Shown: piece by piece, positions 13,571-25,310 of the stretch
Numbering within the stretch: the stretch's first letter is position 1
Layout of the letters: every line of letters starts with the position of its first letter
NCBI GenBank assembly: GCA_022836615.1
Contig: MU405243.1
Location: 62,001 to 126,000, forward strand
DNA from: Annulohypoxylon bovei var. microspora
Taxonomy: Eukaryota > Ascomycota > Sordariomycetes > Xylariales > Hypoxylaceae
Direction: 5' to 3'
DNA: 64,000 bases
Made by a program: the position numbers and the translations under genes
The notes under the pieces: model-generated
Told to the model about the DNA's origin: nothing
The model's database searches: none
What the model saw: only the letters and a program-made list of their open reading frames with translations

Positions 13571-14188
13571 ATGGCAGTAGCACAAAAATCACCTGCTGCT
13601 TCTCTACTGTGGGTGGTTTCCGTATTCATTCTGTGCTCCACTCCCATTTGTTTTACTGATTATCCTACTATACCTATAAACTAAGAAACAAGAAGCTAAC
13701 CCTACACTTTCCTTAAGCAGAGGAAGTTCCTCGGAACCAATCCGCAACGAACAATCTATTTTCCGCCAACAAAAGTTCCAAAAAGAACCTTTGGAGGAAG
13801 GTAATAGATTTGTCATGCTTGCCTACCAATCACCGGATACTGTTACTGCAATACAGAAAGCAGTGGATCATGTTTCTCCTTCTATCAAGAGGGTTGACAA
13901 CCTCTTCCCAACCTCGGACAAGACAGTCTAAAGTGTATGTTGCATGTTTATTTGGATGACGTCTACTAAATGCATTAATAGAGCTGGCTAAAGACGGAGA
14001 ACTGAATATGTTAGTAGTAGGGCAATTCCCAATATATCAAAATGCTAACATAGACTTCCTAGCCGCATAATGTAATGGAAATTATAATTTAGTTGAAGAG
14101 CTAGTTAGAATTATGGAACGTAATTCTAGATGGTTGTTAAGGCTTGCAGTGGCTCCCAAATTCTTCCTTAACAATTGTTACCGGCTGG
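13571..14188 (+). pseudogene. Left part of a decayed multi-exon gene split by a transposon
   Basis: Not recognised as a known family. Putative exons are 13571-13612, 13686-13932 and 13982-14188. Intron 2 (13933-13981) has a strong branch-site-like CTACTAAAT before its AG. The reading is interrupted by TAA at 13929-13931 and 14068-14070. Both are what CAA would become by C-to-T change in a CpA context, the preferred RIP change. The middle exon contains a GNRFVML block (13800-13820) followed by PD and AI spaced residues; a similar pattern occurs in the small gene at 24360-24730. The third exon is open, with a helical NLVEELVRIM segment. The transposon begins 28 bp after a possible donor at 14189. 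The exon model is inference; the interrupted open frames are seen directly. Confidence 0.4.
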
Positions 14189-14216
14189 GTGTAACGTAAA
14201 TACAATGGCAGTAATA

Positions 14217-14278
14217 CCATGGGGGATATAAGAACAAGCCACACCCCCACCAGGCTACCCCTTTTATACCAAAACATT
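14217..14278 (+). repeat. Left terminal inverted repeat
   Basis: Pairs with 22097-22158 in inverted orientation over 62 bp. It keeps the G+C-rich core CCACACCCCCACCAGG while the interior of the element has lost nearly all G and C. Differences from the right copy (AAG for GGG, CTA for CCA, CATT for CACT) are transitions. Confidence 0.85.
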
Positions 14279-15673
14279 ACAACTTTATTTATATCATTTT
14301 TAATAATTATTGAACATATAAAGTTTATATTTAATAAATATGTAGTTTCGAAATTAATTTACATTATACCGCTTTTTATTTAATTTTTAATATAAAAATA
14401 ACAAAGATAATATATAATAAAATAACGATTAATATAAGGATTTTAACACCTTTTAAGCTTCATTAAATATTAATTAATAACTTAATATAAAATAATTATA
14501 ACCATTTAAATTTAACATAATATTTTATATTAAAAATAACATTATTAATATTATATTTAATATTATTAATAATAATATTTTTATTTATTAATTTATTTAA
14601 AAATATAATATCTTTTAATTTACTTTTTTTATTTAAATAACAAGTTATTAAGCAAAGAAAAAAACTTAAAATTTTTAATATTTAATTTTTAATTAAAAGA
14701 AAAAGTTAATTAATTAAATTATAATGTAAAAATATTTTAATTTTATTTTATTTTATAATATAATGAAAGTTATAATTTAATATTATAATAAAATTAATGG
14801 TTAAGATTATTTAATTAAGAAAAATTAAATTAAAGGCTTTATATAATAAAATAATAAAATAATAATAAAAATTAATTGTAAAATTAAAATTAAATAATTT
14901 AATAACTTTACTTTTAAAATAATTCATTAATATTTTAATATAAAAGAAAATAAATATAATAATATATTTTTTAAACTTATTTTTAACGTTAATAAAAGGG
15001 ATATTATAATAGGTTTTAATATTATTTTTTATATTAAATTTTTTAAATTTTTTTAATTATTTAATTAATAATTAATTTATTAAGGTTTAATAATTTAATT
15101 ATTAATTTATTTAAAATAAAAAAAAACTTTTTAAAAAACTTATAAAATTAATCGTAAATTTTTTTTATTAAATATATAAATATAATTAATAAAGCTTTTA
15201 AATTAAAAATTATATTTAAAAGAAAAAATTTATAAATTTAATAATTTTAAAAAAAGTTTAAAAAAACCATTAAATAATATTTTATTACATTTAAAAAAAA
15301 TTAAATTAATAATAAAATTATAATTAATTAATTAAAAGAAATTTTTATTAAATAATTTAATAAGATTTAAATTAATTTTATTTACAAGTTTTTATTAATA
15401 TTTAATAATTATAAAAGTTATATAATAATAAGTTTAATTAAATTTTTATAAGCTTATAATAATTTTATATTTTTATAATTTATTTTAAATTTTTAATCGT
15501 TAAATGTTTTTAATTTATTTTAATAAAAAATAAATTTATAAAAACTTATTATTTAAATAATATTTTACTTTGCTTTTTATTAATGTATATTTTTTATAAA
15601 TTATAACTTTTTAATAATAATTTTTTTAACGTTATAAAAATTTATTATTATTATAAGTTAAGGATTTAAAAAG

Positions 15674-15961
15674 TTAATTAAGGTAAAAATTAACGTAAAT
15701 TTACATTATAATTATAAACGCGGTAAGCGTGGGTTTTTATAATAAAATTATTAATAATTTTAAATGGGTTATTAAAGTTATTAAAACACGTATAAAAAGG
15801 GTTTCCACGTTAATTAACTTAATTTATACTTTTAAACATAAATATCGTAACTTTAAAAACGAAAGGTTATTATTTTTCTTTTTTTTTTTTTATTAATAAA
15901 AATAATTTCATTTTTAACTTTATATAATATAAATTTACCGTTGCTTATAAAAATCGTTATA
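15674..15961 (+). repeat. 5' long terminal repeat
   Basis: Direct match to 21033-21319 through landmarks such as AAATTAACGTAAA, a poly-T run near 15880-15893 and TTTACCGTT near the end. Mismatches are mostly transitions between C and T or G and A. Confidence 0.75.
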
Positions 15962-18159
15962 TATTTTCATTAATCACTTTTTAATTAATAAAAGTTTTCG
16001 AAAAAACGTTTATCGCGTTAAATAATAATTTAATATATAAACATTTTTTAAATAATAAATAATTAAAATTTTATAACATTTATTATCTTTTATTAACACG
16101 ATTTAAATATATATAAATTTTCCGATAATTTTTTTAATAACTTTATAATTAATTCATTAAATAGCTTTAATTCGTTTTACGAAATTAAAAAAATAACTTT
16201 AATTAAAGATAAATATTTAACTTAAATTAACGAGTAAGAAAATTTTTCAATATATGTGGTTATATTAAATTTTTTTATTTCGGAAAACATAATATATTTT
16301 AAATCGGAAAAAAATAAATGCTTAAAAATTATGTTTTCGATTTTAATTAAAAAACGGTAACGTTTAATATAATGGTTTAATATAAAAAAGTTCGATGGGT
16401 TATATAATAATAAAGCTTTTATTTAAGTTTTAATTAAAAAATTCGAGGATAAATAATCGATTTAAACCGTTTATTAAAATTTAATTAAAATGTGTTAAGG
16501 TGTTTTTTAATATTTTAACGATTTTTTCGTTAATTTTAAAAGTAAATTAATTTTAATTAACGAATTAAATTAAAAAAAGGAAAATAAAATCAATTATATT
16601 AACGTAAAATTAAATAATAAATTAAAAAACGTTTTTATAATAAAAAAATTAAATAAAAAAAATTATAATAAGTGGGTAATTAAAGTTAACGACGTAATAA
16701 TTAAAATAAAAAAAACATTAAATTATAAGAAAAAAAGTAATTATTTTACGACTATTTAATACGAAAAGGCATTTAATTAAAAAACCGTTAATTTTATTAA
16801 CACGGTAATTATTTAAAAACAAAGATTAAAGTTTAATAAGGACGGAAATACGGTTATAAATAAAGTAAATTATATAATTTTAACCGCCGTAATAATTATA
16901 ACGATAAATTAAGTAAATGGCTTGCGCCAAGGTAATAATAATTTATTAAAAGCATAATAAAAATTAAATTAAAAGTTTAAAAAACTTAAAAAAAAAAGTA
17001 AATATATCCATTACATAAAAATAAAACACTTTATAATAATTTACCCGTCGTTTCGAACCGCACTTTAACCGAACCGTAATAACGGAAACGGCACGTTATA
17101 AATAATTACTATAAAAGCTTAAAATAATTAAAATGTTAAAAATAATTACAAATCATTAAAATGCTCGAAAAACGAGTAATTTTTAAACGAAATCACGTTT
17201 AAAAGTTAATATTAAAACTTATAAATATTAAAAAAACTTTAAATAAAATATATACCACTTTTTTTTTAATTAAAACTTTATTAAATAAATAAGAATTTAT
17301 TAATACGTTTATAAATTTAAAATATTTAATATATTTAACATTTAATAAAAAACTTATATAATAAATAAAATTACCACGCATATTTATTTAAAAAAAAAAA
17401 TTAAAATTAATTAAAAATAAAAAATTTTATATAATTAATACGTTTATATATACGAAAATTAATATAAACGATAAAAAGGAATAAATATAAAGTTATATTA
17501 TCCCGGATTTCGCGTTCTTTTTAATATTAAAAAAACCGTAAATAAAATAAAACAACGTTACTTATAAAGCGAAAAAAAAGGTCGATTAAAATAAATTTAA
17601 AAAAACATAATTTAATAATATATAAAAAAAATTAAAACACCATTTAAACACTTTATAACGTTAAAATAAAATGCTTATAAATTAAAAAAATTAAGCATAT
17701 AATAAGAAATATATTTTTAATATTTATAGTTTAAGAAAAGAAATGTTAATATAAAAAAAATAACGAAAATGTTTAAATTTTTAATGCCACCATGTAAAAT
17801 ATTAATATTACATTAAAAAAAAAAAAAAAGTTTATAATTAATTAAATTTAAAAAGCGTTACTTAATGAATTAAAGGATCGGGCCGGAAATTTTTTAAATA
17901 ACGAAAATATAACGTTATTATTATTAAAGTTAAAGTTAAATACCGAGGTTAATTTACAAAAAAACGATTAAAGTAAAAAAAAAAAGGTTTCATAAAAGCT
18001 TTTATATAATATATTAAAAAAAAAACTTTTAATGTTACGAAAAACCTTAATAAGCTTATTAAATAAAAGGTGAATTAAAATTAATAATTCCTTGGAAAAA
18101 GCATTAATATTATTCGTAAAAAAACCAAAAAACGGCCTTTAATTTTATATAAATTACAA

Positions 18160-18660
18160 GGTTTTTAACGTTATTTTAACACGTAACCGTTATTTATTAC
18201 CATTAATTAAAAAAACTTTACGATTTTTTTACAAAATTAAATAATTAATTAAAATTAATGTTAAAGTTACATTTCATAAATTATAAATAAAAAAAAAAAA
18301 TAAATAAAAAACCGCTTTTCGCATTTAATTTAAAGCTTTTAAATGGTTAATTATATTTTTCGAATTATATAAAACGTTAATAACGTTTTAACGTTATATT
18401 AATAAAACTTTATTTAACTTTTTAAATAATTATTATTTAACATATATAAATAACGTGGTAATTTATTTAAATAAATTTTATAAAAATTATATAAATAAAA
18501 TTAAAATAATATTAAAACGCTTTAATAACGTTAATTTAAAATTAAACTTTTTTAAATGTTTCTTTGCCGTAAAGGAAATTAAATATTTAAATTTTATCGT
18601 TATAATGGAAAAAAAGATTAAAATAAACCCCGATAAAATTATAATTATTAAAAAGTAAAA
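18160..18660 (+). pseudogene. Remnant reverse transcriptase of the gypsy element
   Basis: The longest surviving frame (18455-18658, 67 codons) reads through the catalytic strand and the connection region of Ty3/gypsy reverse transcriptase: VIYLN-K in place of the YLDD box, then KLNFFKC and EIKYLNFIV. Upstream, a RYLLPLI-like segment marks the finger region. Loss of the Asp pair by G-to-A change makes it catalytically dead even apart from the stop codons. Confidence 0.8.
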
Positions 18661-20834
18661 ACCACCCACGAACGTACGAAAAGTTCGCAGTTTTTTAAAA
18701 TTCGCGAACTTTTATAAAACGTTTATTAAAGGATTTAATAAATTAATTACCTTTTTAATTACTTTAATAAAAAAAAAAACCCCTTTTAAATAAAAGCAAA
18801 AAATAAACGTAACATTTAAAAAATTAAAACATTTATTTATTATTACACCGATTTTAATTCATTAAAACCTTAATTAAAAAATATATTTAAAAGTAAATTA
18901 TTTAAAATAAATTTTAAAAACTTGCTTTTTATAAAAAAATTATAATAAAATATTAAAACTTATAATTTACCATTTAATAAAATTATTATTAACCGAATAT
19001 AATTATAAAATATATAATAAAAAACTTTTAATGATCGTTAAATTAATAAAAACATAATAAAAAAAATTATAAAAAATAATTAAACCTTTTACGATCTTTA
19101 TAAACCATAAAAACTTAAAATATTTCATAATTACCCGCAAATTAAATAAGCGTTAAATACGTTAAAAATAAACTTTATTAAAATTTAATTTTATTATAAA
19201 ATACCGGGTTAATAAAAAAATAAAATAACTTAATGTTTTATTAAAATAAAATTAAAATATTTTAATAAATTAAAAAAACGAAAAAATAATAAACCGTATA
19301 TAACGCTTATTTAAATAAAAATAATTACTTTTAATAAAAATAACGGTAATAAACATTTAAATGTTCTTAATAAATATTATTAAAATATTAAAAAAAAAGG
19401 TAATATTAAATTAAAACCTTATAATTATATTTACCGAAAAAAGAATTTTTTATAATAAAAACTTATAAGCTTTATAAAATTAAAAGGTCGTTAAAAATAT
19501 AAACTTTAAAACGATTTATAAGATTATTAATAAAAACGATCGTTATTTCCCGTTAATTTTTAAAGATTATAAAATTTCGATCGTTAAATATAATTTAAAC
19601 GATAAAAAAGCCGTATTATTTAAGGAATAAACGTAAATACCGAATTAAAAGTTTTTTAAAACGATTATAATTTAAAATATTTATAATTCCCACGTTATAA
19701 ACCATTTAAAAAAAAATAATATTATTATAATCGCTTTAAAATTTTTTTATTAATTAATTATAAAATAAAATATATAAAAGTTTTATAAAAATTACAATGT
19801 TTACGATTAAGTTTACGTTTAATAAACTTAATAAAAAAAGTTATTAAAACTTTTATTTATCCCCGATCGTTATTTTTTAAAGTTATTTATTAATTTTATA
19901 ATAAAAATACCGGTAAAAAAAAAAAAAACCCTTAATATTTAATAATAATCACTTATTAATTATTAAAATAAATTTTATTAAAAACGATAAATATTATAAA
20001 AGTTAAAACGTATATTATAAAGCTTATATATACCCACGTTAAATATCACGGCTTTTTTATAACAATAATATTAAATCGAAAAAATAATTAAACGAACGCA
20101 TTTTAAATAAAATTTTATAAATTAATAAAAGTAATATAACATTTATCCATTGTTTTTAATTTAAAAATTAATAAATCCACGAAAAAAATAAATTAAAAAA
20201 TATAAATATATTTACGATATTTTTTAATTTACGTATAATTTAATTAATTAAAAATGTTACTTATAACGATAATAACGATTAATAATTAAAACATAATAAC
20301 CGAGTTAAGTTTTTTTTATATAACGTATAAATACCACGTACATTTAATCGAATAAATCGTTAATAAGGTTTTAAATAAATTATTTAAAAAATAAAAAGCC
20401 GTGAATTTTATAATTAAAATTAAAAAGGTTAACGAATACGTTTAAATTATTATAATTATAATTTAAAAACGAATAAAACATATAATAAATTAATTTTAAT
20501 TAAAAATTTTTAAATATAAAGTAAATAATAAGGTTTAATTAAACTTAAAAAACATCGTAACATTATAACTTAAAAAGAAACTTTTTTAATTACACGCGAA
20601 ATATAAAATAATTAAAATAATTAACCCTTATATAATAAAATTAAACGTATTTACAAGAATTTAACCATAATTCCACACCGAATTATTTAAGCCGGTAACC
20701 ATAAACCCGTTACTATCCTAAGTATAAAATAACGCTTAACCACCACCCTTCATTAACTAAAACAACGAAAACCTTAAATACATTATTAAAGAAATCTTAC
20801 AATTAAAAAGCAAACGTAAAAAACGGGGCGTACG

Positions 20835-20960
20835 TAAAATAATATTAATTAAATAAAAAAGTTATATAAAGTTAACGTGGGAACCCCGAGAAAAATTAAA
20901 AAATATAAAAGCTTTAAAAATATTTTACCAATAATTTAAAGCAAAAAATAAAATGGGCGA
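20835..20960 (+). pseudogene. Remnant chromodomain of the gypsy element
   Basis: The + strand shows a short basic run, then a KLTWEPREKLKN segment around 20870-20905 and an IFYQ-F helix. This order matches the C-terminal chromodomain that follows integrase in chromoviruses. In living elements it directs integration to heterochromatin; this copy is broken by in-frame stops. Confidence 0.6.
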
Positions 20961-21032
20961 AGAAACTTTCATAATCACAAGCCTTAAAAAACAAAAGAAA
21001 AAGGTATTATTATAAATCGAAAACCCGGAAAA

Positions 21033-21319
21033 TTAATTAAAATAAAAATTAACGTAAACTTACATTATAATTATAAACGTAATAAACGTAAATCTTTATA
21101 ATAAAGTTATTAATAACTTTAAATAAATCGTTAAAATTATTAAAATACGTATAAAAAAAGTTTCCACGTTAATTAATTTAATCCACACTTTTAAGCATAA
21201 ATATTATAACCTTAAAAACGAAAAATTATTACTTTTTTTTTTTTTTTTTATTAATAAAAATAACCTCATTTTTAACCCCATATAACACAAGTTTACCGTT
21301 ATTTATAAAAACCGTTACA
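21033..21319 (+). repeat. 3' long terminal repeat
   Basis: Direct repeat of 15674-15961, immediately downstream of the chromodomain-like segment. It ends close to GTTACA, compatible with a terminal CA. Confidence 0.75.
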
Positions 21320-22096
21320 ATTATTAAAAACATTTAATTTTTTTAAATAAGTTTATCGATTTAATTCCCATTAATAAATTAAATTTTATCATTTATTATA
21401 ATAAAATAAAAAAATAAAAATTATTAATAAAAAACATATTAATAAATTTTAAAATAATAAAAAATTAATTAATTAATAAAATAAAAACCTTTATATATTT
21501 AAAAATTTAAAAAAATAAAAAAAAGTTATAAAATAAAAAAATAATTACTTTAATAATTAATAAACTTAATAATTATTTTTAATTTTTTATAATAATCCAA
21601 AAAATAAAAAACTTAATTATAATTAAATTTTTAAATATTTAAATAATTTTTAAATTAATATTAAAAGCTTTTATAAACATTAAATTAAAAATTATGTTAT
21701 AAAATTAAAAGATTTTTTTTTTATAAATTTAACTTAAAATTATTAAACTTAAACGCCGGTATAAAATTTTAAATCCGAATGTAAAATTTATAATAATAAT
21801 TAAAATACTTTTAAAAAATAAATAACAAATTTTTAAAACTTATGAAACCATATTAATAAAAAATTTAAACGAAAAAAACAATAAAAACAATAATAAAAAC
21901 GATAAAAATAAAAAAAATAAAAAAAAAAAAATATAAATCAAAATAAAATTATTTTAATATTAATTCGTACACGTTTAAAAAAGATAATTAAAGTACCAAA
22001 TAAATTTATAAATTAAGTCGCTTTTAATTTTTTAATTAATATTATTTTTATAATTTTACAATTTTTTTCCATATAATTAAAAACCTTTAAAAATGA

Positions 22097-22158
22097 AGTG
22101 TTTTGGTATAAAAGGGGTGGCCTGGTGGGGGTGTGGCCCGTTCTTATATCCCCCATGG
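22097..22158 (-). repeat. Right terminal inverted repeat
   Basis: Inverted partner of 14217-14278, followed by the duplicated TA at 22159-22160. This copy looks less mutated than the left one, keeping G or C at the positions where the left has A or T. Confidence 0.85.
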
Positions 22159-22221
22159 TAGTAGTTTTATTATTGGGGAAATAAGATAATAAACAAATTG
22201 AAGAATTGGTTTCTCTTTTAG

Positions 22222-22520
22222 GTTATCTGAAAGTTTCCTCAACAAATTCAGCTCCTATGCCTTATTATGCCTCACTAGTTTCATTCGAGCTGTATCAGGA
22301 GATTCGTATAGGGGTAACTATGCCTTACTGGACATGTGAGTTTCTCGATTTGACGAAAAGGGATAAAAACTAACATCTTTTAGAAAATAGTGATACTCCT
22401 ATATATTTGACACTCACCGCAATTCCTATGCTCTTCCCCTCAGTCCTATTGCTTTTTAGTTCTAAACGATGTAATTCGACGAATTACGGCTTCGATAACA
22501 ATGCCTATCTAGGTAGGTGA
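22222..22520 (+). pseudogene. Right part of the transposon-split gene
   Basis: Open frame resuming after a TTCTCTTTTAG acceptor-like site at 22221. Putative exon 22222-22335 contains YASLVSFELYQEIRIGVTMPYW. A 48-nt intron-like segment follows (GTGAGT donor at 22336; AAACTAACATCTTTTAG ending 22383) and then a last exon 22384-22520. That exon encodes a hydrophobic stretch (PIYLTLTAIPMLFPSVLLLF) that could span a membrane. The phase at 22222 matches a donor at 14189, so the transposon would lie in an intron. The codon across the last junction reads TAA, again a CAA-to-TAA type change. Splice assignments are inferred. Confidence 0.38.
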
Positions 22521-24359
22521 GTAGGCAACTAATATTTAAATTGCTGTGAGATTATCCAATGCCCGTCCATATTCAAGTTCGGAGCAACGTACTTGTTTCA
22601 CGCACTCTAATTGAATATTCGTCCAATCATGTCCCAATTAGGTTGTCCTTGCGGACTTTATTTACGGGAATGCTTCTAAGAGAACTGCCGTATGGGGCAA
22701 GTGGATACCTCCGAAAGACCCACTCTAGTCCGCGAGCCCTTACGGATATCTCCTTAATTGGTAGAATTCTATAGACTCCTTCTAATCGGCGAAGTACACT
22801 ACCTAAGTGCCTATCGCTTATTCGTTTCGGAGAAACCGTCCCCATAATTATCCGTGTCTTTATATTGCTTATAAGAAGTCTGTGAATAGGCATCTACTAA
22901 TTAATGTGATGATCTTCTGTTGGTTACACGAAATGTCTCGAAGTGTACTAATTATATTAATGGACACGTGTATATCCTGTTTTAAGATACTCCATTACCT
23001 TGCTACAGGGCTGGGCCAATGCTGAACTAACTTGGGTTCTGAGCCATACTTCGTTATTTCTGGTTCTGGTCATACCGGAAATGCATGTTTACCTGATTCA
23101 ATATCAAAGGATGGATGGGGCTTATACTAAGAACCTTTTGCTTCATATAATCACAGGAGGTTAAGTTGTAGCTTATTGGTTTGAAGCGTGAGCCCATTTT
23201 GTCACTAATGGTGTTTAGATGGCGATTCTTATTCAAGTGGGTTGAGAAACGAATATCTTGCCACTCTCAGCTACAAGATTTTCTAATGTGAAATTACTCA
23301 AATTTTCGTATGGAACATTGAGGTAGCCTCCTTTCCTGTCTAGTTGCCTCCCTACCTATACGAATTCTAACGTTACTAGTGATTAGAGAACAACTATACT
23401 GACGTGAACAGAGCTGAAGTTAGAATGGAACGAGTGTAGCCAATCAAGTAACCTAGAAATGTGGCAAATAGAAAAGCGAATAGATGATTTTAATTGTATG
23501 AGCAACTTCATTGGACAGCTGTACCTTTCTTAATCGACCTTAAGGGTTAAATGGCAAATGTGCCCTGAAAGCAAACCACACCGAGTCAGCCGTAAGACTG
23601 CACATACAAGCATATTGACCTGCATAGGATGTAGAGCCCTATCACAAGGCGTGACGTAAGATGAAACGTTTATGTATTGCCACAATTTGAGTTTCTATGC
23701 CACAGCGAATGCCTTAACTACCTACCCAGGTGAGTATAATATCCGACATTACGAGAAAGTCTTGAAACTACCTGATAACAGAAACGATACATGTATGTCA
23801 GCAAGGCTACGGAAGGGTAGAGTTAAGAATGCATGGTAAAATGGCGATTTCACGCTTTCGGTAACAGTGTTCCAATTTGTGTAATATTCAACATTAATCC
23901 TATTTTATATTCATGCCTCAACAATTCGTAGGACCGTTGGTATAATATAGATCAATCCTTGTAAAAACCTATCATAAGATTCCTTCCGTCATTCTGCGGA
24001 CGGAATCTATCTCCTTAATCGTCACAATCGTCAGCTGCTGCCTGGTACCCTCAGTAGTTTGGTACAGTACTTCCACGCATATCCTCGTTCGATGGCATCA
24101 TAAGGAAACATCATTCCGTATAATAGTAATCTTTAGTCTTGTACTACGCGAGCCTTATAACTTTATCTAATATAACCCCATGCGTCTACTGCATTAGATT
24201 ATAAGGGGGTGAAGATTCATGTCAATTAAAGAGACAAACTCTTCGTTAGCATACTTAGTATAAAGGATAGTGTTTCCCTAGGTATATTTCTGTTACTAAA
24301 CCACTTCAGAGCACGTTAAACATTTTCAACATTTTTGATTGTTCAATTGCTTGACTATT
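22521..24359. other. Gene-poor stretch right of the transposon island
   Basis: Mostly unique A+T-rich sequence with no convincing coding frame. Short overlapping frames at 22559-22893 on both strands are not supported by motifs. The island's extreme A+T bias ends sharply at the right inverted repeat. Confidence 0.5.
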
Positions 24360-24730
24360 ATGGCTTCTACCCGTCAAAACATGAATGTGGACACTATCAA
24401 GTGAGTAGTTTATTTCATGATACCTTAATCTTATAAAGCCCCTTACGCCTATCTAACTTGTTATGCCTTAGTGAACCGGATACCAGCCAACAGAGAAATA
24501 CTTGCCAAAGTCTTTTCGTTTCTTCGAATGAGCCGATGCATTCTCGTCTAGACGACTTCGTACAAGAACAAACCGATGCTGGAAATAGGAGCGTCATGCT
24601 GCCTAACAAATGTCCCGATTGTGACATAGCCATCAAGAATAGCTCGGAACGTATGAAGAAAGAAATAGAAAAGTTTGCCCATATGTTTGATGGGCCTAAC
24701 AGTCAGTTACTTGTGCGTTATCTGCCATAA
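24360..24730 (+). CDS. Small two-exon hypothetical protein with a CPDC motif
   Basis: Exon 1 24360-24400 and exon 2 24472-24730 are joined by a 71-nt intron (GTGAGT donor, CTATCTAACTT branch-like site, CTTAG acceptor), giving 99 aa. The first exon encodes only MASTRQNMNVDTI. Exon 2 has an SSNEP segment, an acidic helix with DDFVQEQ, GNRSVML, a CPDC pair, and an amphipathic helix rich in Lys and Glu. It has no signal peptide or membrane segment. Spacing of SS-EP, F-Q, GNR-VML, PD and AI matches the decayed gene at 13686-13932, suggesting a small gene family. Function is unknown. An alternative donor at GTGCGT (24712) could extend it, but the following sequence soon stops. Confidence 0.5.
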
Positions 24731-25245
24731 ATAGTCTCGACTAATCATACCTTAAGAAGTCGACTCTACTCGACTAAAACCCGACAAAAATACCTAAGAT
24801 AACTACACAGGATTGAATTAGACTCTGGTGTATTGTTCTACCTACCTATACATACATGAATACCACAGGGTAGCCGTTTCGTACAACTCTCTTGTGCCTA
24901 CGAAGCGCGGTATACATACACAGCGTGCCCTTTATTTGCTCTGTTCCAGAACTAACCCCAATGGTTCCCTAGGGGCTGAGCTCCCATCCTGCCGGGTCCC
25001 CAGACCAGACCTCAAGGCTATCCTACTAAGGGGCGAGGTATAGAAGGCAGAGAAGACCCCTGACAGTATCTAGATGTCCCATTTGAGCAATCCTTTATAT
25101 AAGAAAGCTACGGCATTGTCGAAAGGTGTCAGAATATGTGGGCCCCTTAGGTTGTCATACATAGAGTGAATGCCAGAACGAAGTATATCAACTGTTAACC
25201 AACAGTGAAGTAGTGGTGATCTATTAACGCTTGAACTTCTTCAAT

Positions 25246-25276
25246 GTGTAAGGGGGCGAAGCCCCCTTTTATACAC
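25246..25276. repeat. Perfect G+C hairpin
   Basis: AAGGGGGC-GAA-GCCCCCTT forms an 8-bp stem with a three-base loop. GTGTA and TACAC on the outer sides could extend the pairing across a small bulge. Its role is unknown; such hairpins occur in fungal mitochondrial DNA and in small inverted-repeat elements. Confidence 0.6.
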
Positions 25277-25294
25277 CTCACATCAGCTGCGCTG

Positions 25295-25310
25295 GGGCCT
25301 CGCTAGGCCC
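25295..25310. repeat. Second G+C hairpin
   Basis: GGGCCT-CGCT-AGGCCC forms a perfect 6-bp stem with a four-base loop, 18 bases after the first hairpin in otherwise A+T-rich DNA. Confidence 0.55.

Larger units (their letters stand above)
15674..21319 (+). mobile_element. RIP-degraded Ty3/gypsy LTR retrotransposon (chromovirus type)
   Basis: Two direct repeats of about 287 bp (15674-15961 and 21033-21319) bound a 5.6-kb element in + orientation. Inside, family order is still readable through the stops: reverse transcriptase (about 18160-18660), RNase H-like region starting near 18840, integrase-like region (about 19600-20750) and a C-terminal chromodomain-like block (about 20835-20960). A chromodomain after integrase is the hallmark of chromoviruses such as fungal MAGGY-type elements. 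No intact frame remains; the copy cannot encode functional proteins. A target-site duplication could not be resolved, so the outer LTR borders may be off by a few bases. Confidence 0.85.
14217..22158. mobile_element. DNA transposon with terminal inverted repeats, carrying a nested retrotransposon
   Basis: The ends 14217-14278 and 22097-22158 are 62-bp inverted repeats starting CCATGGGGGATATAAGAAC. They differ at only a few positions, nearly all C/T or G/A transitions. A TA dinucleotide flanks both ends (14215-14216 and 22159-22160), the target duplication expected of Tc1/mariner-Fot1/pogo elements. Removing the nested retrotransposon leaves about 2.3 kb, a usual size for Fot1-like elements. 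The internal sequence (14283-15673 and 21320-22093) is extremely A+T-rich and full of stops, so no transposase could be read and the superfamily is an inference from size, repeats and TA site. Confidence 0.75.

Noticed and set aside
22559..22893. Overlapping 71- and 88-codon frames on opposite strands
   Set aside because: Neither has recognisable features, splice context or similarity to the small-protein pair nearby.
25246..25276. Hairpin followed by TTTT looks like a bacterial intrinsic terminator
   Set aside because: The surroundings are a eukaryotic nuclear genome and no gene ends just upstream, so the resemblance is not taken as function.
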